A DNA stretch of 64,000 bases, taken from NCBI RefSeq assembly GCF_000143415.4, contig NW_003314283.1, positions 1,842,272-1,906,271 of the forward strand. Reading direction: 5' to 3'. The notes beneath the pieces are model-generated. The model ran no database searches and was not told the DNA's origin. It saw nothing but the letters and a program-made list of their open reading frames with translations. The translations under genes were made by a program, and so were the position numbers. Each line of letters opens with the position of its first letter. Position 1 is the first letter of the stretch. This DNA comes from Selaginella moellendorffii. Its lineage: Eukaryota; Streptophyta; Lycopodiopsida; Selaginellales; Selaginellaceae. Of this stretch, positions 21,573-31,974 are shown in pieces.

Positions 21573-22079
21573 GAGACACTTCTTCAAAGGCAAAACAGGC
21601 AAGCACCAGCCAAGCTCAAACTGACAGTGGTCATAAAAAGCGAAAGCACGTTGGACAGTCATCGGGATCAGAGGCATTTGATTCGAAAAGGAAGAAGGGC
21701 AACGAAAAGATGATAGGTAATGCCTCGCGGTTATGGCGTGTGTGCTCATGCCATTCATTGCAGATCAAGGGCTGAGTGAAAGCAGCCAGTCACCACCTCC
21801 TGACTCAGATTCCTATGGCGGACTCCCCTTCCCCAATCTCAATGGAGAGGTACAATGAATGAAGGATGCTTTTCAAGTCAGGGCCACGTTTTTCTCATCT
21901 CGTCGTCTTCGAAGGGTGCAAGAACGTGCAGAAACCATGTTAAGACAGTCGGGTGAGGATACGGTCCTAGGTTAGGCACTAAAACAGGCTATGGATGTCT
22001 TGTATTTTGAGATGGAGACTCGGCCAGATGATTTTCCCAAGATGGTCCTGGAAGAACAAGCCATCCAGCCTGAGCAGCC

Positions 22080-22315
22080 TATGGAAGAAATGCAGGAGGG
22101 GGATGAGGAGCCAGAGAAAGATAATGAGCAGGAAGAGCAGAAAAACGAAGAGGAGGACAAAGAAGAGGAGGACGAAGAAGAGGAGGACAAAGAGGACTTG
22201 GATGGTCCTCACAATGGTGACGATCACAATAACGACGACGACGATGATGACGACGATGGCCAGCCTGAGGTGGCCAAAGAGCAGCGGAGGAAGGTCATAC
22301 AAGACAAACCATCAG
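22080..22315 (+). other. Acidic region of the cargo gene
   Basis: About 75 codons dominated by Glu and Asp, including poly-Asp (8 in a row). The opposite strand gives an artificial hydrophobic Ser/Val/Phe-rich frame. Acidic runs of this type are common in chromatin-associated proteins. Confidence 0.7.
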
Positions 22316-23226
22316 GTAAATAATAGTACATCCATTCCTAACCTTTTACCATTTCTAACATTGTCCATGTAGATCGCAAAGCAAATGGTAAGTAGAGATT
22401 ATTCAGTTGAATTAAGATACAAACTCTAGCCTTTAGTGTCGAGGAAGGATAGTGCCAAGCAAGGGTCGAAACGTATGTCCAATCCTTCAGAATCAACAGT
22501 GCGCCCAAGTGATATCGGTCCTAGTTCCTCAATAGCAGTTGATGGTAAATACAATATAGTCGATTCAATGTGCTAATGAGTTTGTTTTTAGTAGCCAGTA
22601 GGGAGGATACCATCTCAATCGAAGGGAGATATTTGGACATGCATATGGATCCGCCAGTGGACTCTACTTGCCTGCAAGAGTCATCAGAGCTGGTGGAGGC
22701 TACTATCCATATCAACGCCAAGCAAGCTGACCACGCTCCACTTGATGCTGCCCATACCACTGAGTCAATCTTGTCCACGTATCCAACTGACGGTGACCAG
22801 GCGCCATTGGACCCGCATAAGGCCGCCCCAACCGCCGAGCCGGTCGTATCCTCATTTCCAACGGACTCAACGTGTGCCCAATCGTCTGACTACGCGCCGT
22901 TGGAACCTCCCTACACCGCCCCTACTGCTTGTTTGGTCATGTCCACTTTGCCAACGGAGGCACCAGCTGAAATGGCGTGTGATCACACACCATCAGAACC
23001 ACCCCATGCCATTGTTGAGCCAGTTGTACCAGAGTCTACAGCTGAAATGGCATGTGCCCACACGCCATCGGATGTGATTGACCCCACATTGCAGAGGAGA
23101 GTATTTCCACCCTTCACGTTTCCTCGACCAAAACCCTCTCAATGACCATCGGGAGCACCATTCGCTAATATTGTAGATGGTAAAATTGACTTGTACCATT
23201 TTTTATGTTGACGCATTTCATTTCAG

Positions 23227-24089
23227 AGTCACGGCGAAGGTACTGTATCGTTTTTGATCTGAACGGTGTCCTTTTCTCCCATGAGCGTGGCTCGTCCTCG
23301 AATGTCACTTCACCCTCCAAAGCCTGCGGTCGCAAGTTGGTCAAAAGAGACAGATTCACATTAATCACACGGGAGAAACTGCGGGATCTAATAATGACCA
23401 TGCGACACTTAAAACAGAGGGCCGGGTTCAATTTGCAATTGGGAGTTTGGACATCCATGATGCACCACAATGCATTAACGTTGCTACAGATGATGCACGA
23501 TCAAATGCGAGTAATATTACCATTTGACTTTCTCCTAACACAGGAGGATTGCTTGACTATGGTCCATGTGAGGGGTAGCAAGCCCATCTTCGTCAAGCCA
23601 GAGGCTGTAGTGATGAACTGGACTGCTAGGTCAAGTGAAATCCTCATCATTGATGACTCGCCGATTAAAACTGCAGCGAACATGCACACATATGCAGTGC
23701 ACCCCATCTCTTGCAGTATGGAAACTAGGGAGAAGAAACCATATGTTCTGGGGGACCTTGCAAAACGGCTTGGAGCGATGGTGATAGAGAACCAGCCAGT
23801 CCAGGAGGTGGCTGCAGAAATCAACCAAATGGCAGATGGAACGGTATATCAGAAGCCATTTGATCGGACAGACACCAATCATCATTTATGGCATGTATAT
23901 TGTCTAGCCAAGCACTATCCGCATCTCCATAATCTGCTCAACCGGATGGGTTCTTCGACCACTGAACATGAGCGTGGACGTATTAGAGAAGAGATGGCAT
24001 TACTATTGGGTTTAAATCCTGATAGTGTGGAGAGTGATGAAATTCCAAGATTATTGTATAGGCGTTGGAGGCAAAAAATAACAGTCTGA
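23227..24089 (+). other. FCP1/NIF-like HAD phosphatase domain of the cargo gene
   Basis: HAD motif I appears as IVFDLNGVLFS (about 23247-23279), motif II as LGVWTSMMHHNA (23440-23475), the motif III lysine in PIFVKPEAVV, and motif IV as LIIDDSPIKT (23644-23673). This is the arrangement of the FCP1/small CTD phosphatase (NIF) family, which removes phosphate from Ser/Thr residues such as those of the RNA polymerase II tail. The second Asp of motif I (DxDx) is Asn here, which would be expected to impair the general acid/base step, so activity is doubtful or altered. The upstream acceptor at 23226 joins it in frame to the Pro-rich exon. Confidence 0.7.
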
Positions 24090-24507
24090 GATGGCATGTA
24101 TTTATTTTAAAATGTAACTTATTATGGCATGGGGTTCCATGCCATTGTATTAATATTAAAAGACAATTCTTTGAGAGGATTTGCATTATACTAGAAGTGT
24201 TACAGCATGTTATTGGAAGTCTACGAAGTTGTTTTATTAATAAGGGGAAAGTAAAGATTGAATGGGGACTTGGGCTCCACCTAGACTCGGAGCAACTGAG
24301 CCAATATTAAAAGGATGGAAAGAAATTGGACGACGATGACAAAGAGAAGAGAGAGGTGAAGCAGTGGCAGGGGGAGGAGAAGTGATTGAGTAGACATTTC
24401 CTTGTTTAAAATAAAATGGCATGTGCCTCAATGCAGTTGAATTTTGTTATATTTATATACTATATAAAGGTTTGGAAACCTTATTTTACAAGTGGGATAA
24501 TGACAAT
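24090..24507. other. 3' region and right subterminal part of the transposon
   Basis: Non-coding. Palindromes at 24124-24145 and (degraded) 24415-24436. Near the end, TACAAGTGGGATAATG and the terminal repeat form a second small inverted repeat. Confidence 0.6.
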
Positions 24508-24531
24508 TCCCACTTTAATGAAATAGAGCTT
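24508..24531 (-). repeat. Right terminal inverted repeat
   Basis: 24 bp, 23 matching the left end at 11787-11810. TSD TCTT at 24532-24535. Confidence 0.9.
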
Positions 24532-25430
24532 TCTTCCCGATAGGATGCCACCACCGCAAGGGGATACTCTATCATGGAGTGTGTTGTAAGCCCAACACAT
24601 TTCCCAAGCCTTAAAGGTTGCGAGCAGCTTCATGACTTTTGAGGGTGTGGTTGTCATGATCCTTCCCCGCTCTCTAATATGGAAAGGCCTTCTCGCACAC
24701 TTGGCTGACAACAATGATGGATTTATCGAGTTTTCATCTAGTTGCCTTCTTTCGAGTATGGTGGTGGACACAAAAGACACTAGTGGGCAAAAGCAAAAGG
24801 TGTGTGACTTCTTTATTTAGAAATTAACTCTATTCTTTTTTTTTTTTTTCCAGGTTTATTCCTGGAACTACCATGCTCTATGCCACATTGGGAACCGGCG
24901 TAATACCATACAAGCTGATGAGTGTGCTGCTCTTGCTTTACTAGGATATGACAGCTCTATAGACATCATCCCAAATGTGATTGACTTGGACATTCTTCAC
25001 CCAGCATTCCTTGGTTATCGACATCGTTCGGTCACGGCCATGCAGATCTTGTTGGAGTTATTCTGTCCACCAAAGGGGATTGTACTTGATGCTACAGTAG
25101 GATTTGGGTCAATGGTACAGGCAGCGAAAGAGACAGGCCGAGAAGCAGAAAAAGATTGAATATATTCTGATTTTAATATAAGTTATGTGGTTTAATATAT
25201 TATTTTCTTTCTTTGTAGACTAAAAGATTAGTTCATGTCGAACTAATAATCTACATGAGCTTATGGAATACCTTAAACACCTAGATTTTATGTTAAAAAT
25301 TCTTGGTTCGAAACAAACTAAGGTAGTGCCATTAAACTTTCACTTGTTAGGGGATTGTATTGACTTCTTTTGACTTTTGTTGACTTTTATTGACTTGAGC
25401 TCAGCTCAAAAACTACCCAGCCCCTGCCAT
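24532..25430 (+). pseudogene. ParB-like/methyltransferase repeat gene, copy A, 3' part (N4/N6 methyltransferase-like)
   Basis: Resumes the gene cut at 11786. After a 54-nt intron (24800-24853) it reads YSWNYHALCHIGN, then a block at 24977-25159 containing MQILLELF directly followed by PPKGIVLDATVGFGSMVQAA. This order (helix, then G-x-VLD-x-T-x-G-x-GS, then AA...GR) matches the C-terminal motif X/I block of permuted N4/N6 DNA methyltransferases, where the usual text is VLDPFxGSGTT. The copy then ends early (stop after EAEKD), apparently by an internal deletion relative to copy C (32094-32461). The region from 25160 to 25430 is 3' non-coding text shared with 51020-51270. Confidence 0.55.
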
Positions 25431-25780
25431 TGCTAACGAATCTCACCACCTCCCATTCTGCCGAAGCATCTAGACCTCCACTCCTCTAGCTGCCTCAATT
25501 TCACTTGCTCCTTCAGGATGGTGTAATGAAGCTGCACTACTACAAGAGTGAGTCTCCACCACAATGCCACCACCATCGATATCCTTGCTTGTTGCCCATA
25601 AAAGTGGCAATGGTTTTGTGCCTCCTAGAGTGCTTGCACTTCTGTCACTCTCCAGATGGACCAGCGCTCATGGCCCATCGCCTCCCAAACTAACATCCCG
25701 ACTTCAGCCCCTATTGCGTCCCACTAGACCCAACTTCAACCCCTATCGTACTACTTGAATCCTGCCCTTGACTTCATCAT
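25431..25780. other. Unassigned segment
   Basis: C-rich text between the old repeat and the LINE. No reading frame or repeat that I can name. Possibly the 3' non-coding end of the LINE. Confidence 0.4.
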
Positions 25781-28520
25781 CCGTCACTATCGGCATGACC
25801 TGTTTATCTCCTGCTGGCAGCTGCATGTCGCCTCTCATAACCCGACAAGGACGCCCAACATTCTGTTTTGGGGACACAATGAACCACACCTCCACATCAC
25901 CATCCTCCCAAGTTGGTGTTGGGGCTGCAAACACCCGTGTCTAGGCCCCCAAGCTGATGCGTTCCCTGTTTGGCTCCACGTCCCATTATAGAGCCACAAC
26001 GTCTCCAGGTTTGAGACAATGCCTAGGCCAGAGCTGCCCTTTCTTCACCTCACTCACTGCTTTGATGATGCGAAGAAGATTGAGGTGGACTTTCCTCCAC
26101 CATCCTTGGTTAAAGACTTGCATATGCCTTGTAGTCTTCCTCCTATCCTTGTCTAGAACTCCCACCAGTTGCTTGAGGGTTCTGAAGCCTTCGCCATGCA
26201 GCTTTCTCCAGATTGTGTAGTGGTCTTCCCTACCCAATGTCTTGTCATCCACTTTGAAGAGGTCATTGAAGAATAGGGGTTGGTTCAGCCAGTCCTCCAC
26301 TCGCCCTGGCATTTCCCTACTGACTAGAAACTTGCTCCATAACCTGAGAAACCCTTGAACCAGTGTGCCCCCCTTGACTACTTGCTTCGGCCCTTCAACA
26401 AACAGCCAACGTGGATCCTTCTCCCATGGTGCCTAGTGTTGTGCCTAGGTCGAATTGCCAACAAACTCTGCCTAAACATGAGTCTTTACCTAGTTGAAGG
26501 CCCATAAGGAGGATTTTGTACCGTAGTGCCTTTGCCATGTTGCTCGGATCAATAACTCCAAGTCCTCCCAAGACTCGTGGACGTGTTGTGGATTGCCATG
26601 CAACCTTGGCCATGATCCTTCCTGTGACAAGCGCACCCCACCACACATACTTACGAACCATCATGCGTACCTTTTTAAGAGTGCATTCAAGGACATGCCA
26701 GATTGAGAGGTGGTACCAAATGTTGGGCAGAATGATGCTCCTAGCTACAACCACTCTCACTAGCAAACCAAGTTTCTGAGGAGCCCACTTCTGGATTAAC
26801 ATTTGTATCCTTCGGAGCAAGGTGTCATCTTGAAGTGTTGCATTAAACTGGGTACCAACCTGAATCCCCAAGTACCTAGTGTCCTCTCTTGGTTTGAGCT
26901 ACTGGAAGTCGATGTCTTGGCCCCATGACTCAATGCTTGGCTGCCCCTAGTTGATGCCCACTGATTTGTTCCAGTTGATTGCTGCGCCAACTGCGAGGTT
27001 GAAAGTCTCCAGTGCCTTCTTAGCTGCATCTAGGTTCTCCTTTGTTGCGAGGAGGAACAAGGCCGTGTCATCTACAAATGCTCCATCCAGGAGTTCCTGA
27101 GTCACCCTTGCTATTCTTGGAAGTTGCTGTCTCACAGCTGGTAGGGTGAGTTCTTTGATGCACCCACCTTCTGCTAGAAAAGTGCCTAGGGCCTTAACCA
27201 CAAACCACTCGTGGGGGACACACTAGGGAAGGGATGCACGCACTTCCACTGCCGCATTTTCCCTCTCTGCAGTCCACTACTGGGCTGTGTACAGCAGTTG
27301 GTAGAACTCCTAGGTGAGCTGCTGCATCCCTTGTTGATCCTCGATGACCCTCCCATCATTGTGCTTCAGTCCCAGGATGGGAGGACAGTCAGTCATTGGC
27401 CTGATTCCCCTAAAGAAAGACTTGTTGAGAAGGCATTCATTTAGGGCCCATTCATCTTCCATGGCCCAGACACCCTTGCTCCACGCTACATACTCCAGGT
27501 CATGTAGCTTGGCTTCCTGTTCATCCAATACTACTTGCCACTTGTTCTCATTTTGTGTGTTCAGCAACATCCTATGCACTGCTGCCACCTTCTACCTGGC
27601 CAATCTCACGTCCTTCATCACTGCTCCTTTGAGATCCTTTTGGCATGCCCGGAGCTTCTGGGAGCAAGACAAGAGCATTGGGATCAGTCCCATCTTGTCT
27701 TGCACGAGGGTGTCATGTATTAGCCCAATCGTCACTAAGTCTCGCACGTTGCTCTTGTGATTGAGTGCTGGACTGTTGTCCCTTTGTTCCTTTGAAGCTT
27801 GATCACACTGCAGAGGGGGTCGTGATCAGAGAAGGAGGTGAAACCGAGCCACGTCTTAAGGCTTCCACCATCCTACCATATGCGAGTTGAGGCATAAATC
27901 CGGTCTAGTCTCAATTGGGAGGTCACTGACTACCGCCTCGTAAAGGGGTGAGCATGAGATGCAAACCCCATTGCATGTTGGAGGTCCATGATCCCTAGTG
28001 CATCCACAAGCTGACTCCACTGCTCCCACTCACAAAGTAGAATTATTTCCTGCATTCCCTTGCAATTGCAGATGTCCTTAACCATGTTGAAGTCTCCTAG
28101 AACCAGCCATTCATTTGCTTGCCCTTGGGTGGATTGCAATATGCTCAGCCAGAATTCTGCACATCTCCCTTTCCTCATTGGTGCATAGATGTTGATTATC
28201 CCCACCCGTCTGAAGTGGAGATGAAGGACAAGCAACTGAGCCTTCCCCGGAACCAGGACAATGTGGTTTCGTACCTGAGCAGACCATTTGGTTGAGACTA
28301 CCACTGCTGTGCCACCTCCTGATCTGGCCACCACTTGCGTGGCTGGGTTCCACCAGAGCCATCCCCTCATGCCAAAGGTGTAGTCTGGGGCTTCGATCAT
28401 TTTGTGCTCTTGCAAACATAGGATGTTGATGCCTCCTAAGCTGATCTCGCGGATGTGGGACTTGAGTTGCACCCTTTTGTTGAGTCAACTGCTGGTCCAG
28501 CTGAGTCCCCGACAGTTCCA
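25780..28520 (-). pseudogene. LINE ORF2: endonuclease and reverse transcriptase
   Basis: 27930-28472 encodes an apurinic-type endonuclease domain (NILCLQEHK near its start, WLVLGDFNMVKD later). 27310-27588 covers the linker before the polymerase. 26947-27201 holds the catalytic FVDDTALFL box (about 27052-27078). 26395-26871 and 25986-26312 encode the region after the polymerase with the LGGLGVIDPSNMAKAL motif usual in plant LINEs. The parts lie in different frames with several stops, so no functional protein is expected. It would normally nick target DNA and copy the LINE RNA into it. Confidence 0.8.
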
Positions 28521-28979
28521 AGTGACAGTCATAAGTGTTGTCATGGAGCCATGTACTTCCAATAAAATGAGGTGTTGTGGGGTCTTGCCCTCCATTCTGT
28601 GGAGATGGTCCACACCATAGTCATCTTCCCTCTATACTTTGTCCATGAGAAGCCTTGGACAATGTATCTCGCAAAGCTTGTCCACTTCATGATGGCACTC
28701 TCCATGCATTTCTAGTAGTCGCCAATGGTGACAACCTCCGGGAAGGCTGTGTCCCGCAGCACATCAGCCAGTCTCCTACCTCTATGGAACTTAATTCCCA
28801 CTTAGGTGGAATCCACCTGATTGCCATTCCTACTGTCTAAGGGAGGACCGGCTGGAAGCCATCCCCTTCAATGTCAATGATAGGTCCCTCAAACAGTTTG
28901 GGCTGCAAGGAAGAGCCCAAGAGTGGTGGGGGCGACCGGGAAGCGAATGTGTGGCATTTGGTCAGGAGGGCGTGCCTTC

Positions 28980-31660
28980 AAGATCTTCTCTTGCTTTTCT
29001 GGTAACTCAAACGGCTTCTGGGAGGCTAGCCTGTTCCACTTGACTGAGCAGGCCTCCTCCCGGTATCCAGTACTCTAACAAAAGTTACATCTAGGTTCCG
29101 AGTTCTCCATTTGGATCCTGATATACTAGCCCAGCACTACACTCTCTACCAGGATTTCAGCCGGGGCTGAGACAAAAACCTTGAGTTGGATGGGGCCAAG
29201 GACACCCTCTGCTTCTACAGTATCAAGACCAAGCACCATCTGGCTGATACTCCCTTCAACCAGCTCCTGGATCACCATTGTGATCCGCATTTCATGGGAA
29301 TGTCCCACAATGAAATGTTCACTGGAAAGCTCCCACGCTTGAGGCGTGCCTAGTCCTCGCTGTGAACCTCGGGATCCATGGGTGGAATGACACCACCCAA
29401 TGCTCTTGTCAATGAGGCCATGCATGGCCTCCTTTTGAGACTGTGCCTCCTCTGTCTCAAAGACAACTGTGTAACAGCCCTTCCCATGTGGTAGCATCTT
29501 CTTCATGAGGATCCCCTGTCCCAACGTTGTATTGATCAAGTTGTTAGCCATGCAACCTATTGGGAACTTCCCTCTGAAAATTGCAATCAATGCCTTCTTA
29601 CGGAGTTCCTCTTCCTTCTCTACCACTGCTCTTTGCATAGCCTCAGCTAGCTTCACAGGAATAGCCTTTCCTCTCGTGTCAACATGGACCAAGTCACTTT
29701 CACCTTCTCCTGCTGCTGCCACCTTGGGCACTTCTGCATGTCCAAATGTTTCCCCGTTCATGTTATGGGAGGCGTTCTTCTTGTTGCCATCACTATTCCC
29801 GTCCGAGGAGTGTAGTGCTTCTGCCACCTTTCCCTGGCCCCAAGTCTTCCCTGCTCTTGACTAGGCCTTTGCCACTCACTCAGACGTGTCAACCTCTTGG
29901 CACTTGTTCTCTTGCATACCTGTACTCTTATCAGTGGGGGCCTACTCCTCCTCGAGAAAGGCTTCAACTGTGTTTGTCCAGGATAGGCCCTCCTTGACAA
30001 GTCTCAGAGTTTTAAGTTTCTGCCATGTTGCTCGCTTCACTTTCTTCTTCTTGCATTTGGTCTTCCTCTTGTTGAAGATATCCCATTCCTGGAATTGAAG
30101 TGTCCCATCTGACTTTTCATCCAATGAGTGCTCGGTCTCTGGCTTTGTTTCTGGCTCTCCAAGTCTCACATCCTTTGTTGGTGTTGGTGCAACATCCAAC
30201 TTGCCATCTTGCTCTTGTGCCCATGCATCAAACAGATCCACTTGCTGTGTGACCACTACCTTCGTGATTAATTCCTGTGCTTCTCACAGTGCAGGTCCCA
30301 ACACAAGGTCTTCTCCCAAAGGATTCAGGTCCAACTCTCTAGTCATGGACAGTAGAGTTGATTGGAGTTCTTTGGTCGAGCGGAGACCTTTGGATCCTTC
30401 CCTCAAAGTGGCAAGGGTCCCAGACCAACATCTCGGCCTCGTCAAGTCTTGGAAATGGAGAGGGGAGCAACACCTTCTGCCCCTCATATAGCACTGTGGG
30501 AGAGTCTAGGTCTGATTTCCTCTCTTGTGGCTGGTGTGCAAGGTCCACCTAGCATGCTTCCTCTTGCCTTCTTGCATGTACTGGGTCAGGGATGGGCCCA
30601 TCCTTGTCTACAGGAGTCTCTGGGTGATATGGGGGGTTCCCACCAGCTGATGGCATGAGCTTGATGCATTCCCATGAGTAGGGAGTGTGCCAGTTGCCCA
30701 GTCCTTCTGTGTCTTGAGGTCCTTCGTTAGAATTCCAAGAGCTGCTTAACATGCATCCCACAGAGAGACGTTCCCCATGTCTTCCATGTCATCCATTTGG
30801 TGAGTTAGCTGCATGACTTCCTAATAGATTCGTTGTGTTGGATCACGATGCACCTGTTCCATGAACCTCTCACTATTCCAAAAGACTATACCACCACCTG
30901 CAAGCTTCAGCAAGAACAAGTGTAGACAATCTGTGTTGTCTCCAACCTGTCTTGCATTAGTGTAGAGCCTCGCCACTAGGGGCTGTGAGCTGGATCTTGG
31001 CCTCACACTTGAGGAACGAGCTGGTGAAGATGGGAGTGAAGCCCTGGGCTTGTTCGTAAGGTCTGACAAGCATTTGTGGGCAAACTTCAATGTCCGGAGT
31101 GGTTGTTCCTTGCTCGGCCCTAGGGCCACAACTGAACGGTCAATCTCCTTGGAGATCTCCTGGCCTTGGTTGTGTCTTTGAGTGAGGGATTGTGAACTCA
31201 CCTTCTAATGAGACCTTCATATTGATCCTGCAGGACAGAAGCGCATCCACACTCGGGCCCTGTTCCTCCCTGTTTTTGGTCGTTCTGAGTGGGGGAGACT
31301 TGAGTTCTCCTGTCCCATGCCCTAGCTCTGCTGCTGCTGCATGTGCTGCTGCTCTGGTGGTGACTCCTAACCTAATCCTGGTGCACCGCTGCTGCACTTC
31401 TATGAGACATCCATCCCTATGAATCCCCTCAACTACAAAAGTGCTTGGGATGATTCCCCACAAGCCTTCCTAACTTGTGACTGGCCTGAGACTCTCACAA
31501 AGCTCCTGCACTCCAGCCAGTGACCATGCTAGTGGGTGAGGGGAGGTAGCTTTGTCCTCTCCTCCACTCTCAATGGCCAATTCGCCTCTAGCATGGCTTA
31601 CACTTCCAGCTTTTTCCAGGACCTGGCCATCTCCCAACCTAGAAACGTCCACCACTTCTA
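28980..31660 (-). pseudogene. LINE ORF1 (nucleic-acid-binding, gag-like)
   Basis: Main open block 29126-29827 (233 residues), acidic then basic N-terminus and a PIGCMANNLINTTLGQGILM segment typical of plant LINE ORF1. A short Cys motif resembling a zinc knuckle (CNFC...YREEAC) follows near 29060-29095 after a frame break. Further upstream fragments on the same strand (29942-30256, 30821-31201, 31140-31463) continue the 5' part. Broken by stops and shifts. Confidence 0.6.
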
Positions 31661-31974
31661 TCTCATAGTTCTTATCCTGTTGGGCTGCTACTTTGTGCGG
31701 CTCACTTGCTGCCTTGCACAGCAGTGTTCTGGCCGTTGATATAGAGGGCCCTTTCCCATCCTAGCTTACTGCTGTGCATGTTCCAGGACCCCAACCTTGT
31801 AACAGTCCTCCTTGTGGGAGCCAAATGCTGTGGCCCCTACCTCACACTCCACAACCTTGAGAGCTTAGATTGATGGGCGTGGATGTTATGACTCCCTTGC
31901 AGCTGTTCTCCATGCTGCTGACAAGAGAGTGAATACACAACAGAACCAAAAAAAGGAGTACAATGTTTTGCCTA

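Larger units (their letters stand above)
18698..24089 (+). pseudogene. Multi-exon transposon cargo gene: ParB-like region, acidic linker, HAD phosphatase-like domain
   Basis: Nine introns of 47-57 nt (19881-19934, 21259-21308, 21396-21451, 21524-21572, 21717-21763, 22316-22372, 22388-22436, 22545-22591, 23180-23226) all have GT-AG ends. Removing them links every open segment in one frame to the TGA at 24087-24089. Eight of nine are phase 1. Four stops remain: TAG 21484, TGA 21856, TAG 21973, TGA 23143; each is one C-to-T step from CAG or CGA. Order of parts: N-terminal region of unknown type, Lys-rich linker (19150-19330), ParB-like region, helical region, Ser/Lys-rich exons, Asp/Glu-rich region (22080-22260), Pro/Thr-rich repeats, FCP1-like domain. 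Acceptor at 18697 (CTGAACAG); 5' exons unassigned. It could be two genes, but uniform intron phase argues for one. Confidence 0.65.
11787..24531 (+). mobile_element. 12.7-kb cargo-bearing DNA transposon with DUF7869-type transposase (copy 2)
   Basis: The ends are 24-bp inverted repeats with 23 matches (AAGCTCTATTTC, then G or A, then TTAAAGTGGGA). The 4-bp sequence TCTT flanks both ends (11783-11786 and 24532-24535). The uninterrupted relative at 50180-50230 has a single TCTT at this point, with flanking text matching on both sides, so both edges and the target duplication are supported within the window. Contents: small acidic gene and transposase on the minus strand, a 2.4-kb divergent intergenic region with a long hairpin, and a plus-strand multi-exon gene with ParB-like and HAD phosphatase-like parts. 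About 20 of the 22-bp palindromes lie inside. Both large genes carry stops, so this copy is probably non-autonomous. Confidence 0.85.
25780..31970 (-). mobile_element. Decayed plant-type LINE (non-LTR retrotransposon)
   Basis: Minus-strand ORF1 (about 31660-28990) followed by ORF2 (about 28520-25780) in the order expected for an L1-type plant LINE: endonuclease, reverse transcriptase, C-terminal region. Many frame breaks. It separates copy A from copy C of the methyltransferase-like gene. I cannot see clear target duplications or a poly(A) tail, so the edges are approximate. Confidence 0.75.

Noticed and set aside
21972-22302. Minus-strand hydrophobic Ser/Val/Phe-rich frames as membrane proteins
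   Set aside because: They are the complement of the Asp/Glu-rich exon of the cargo gene.
16602-24145. The 22-bp palindromes as a CRISPR or a tRNA-like structure
   Set aside because: Spacing is irregular, sequences between them are introns and exons, and no cloverleaf fits.
11787-24531. Helitron or CACTA assignment for the large transposon
   Set aside because: There are inverted ends and a 4-bp duplication, no CTRR end or Rep/helicase, and the ends do not begin CACTA.
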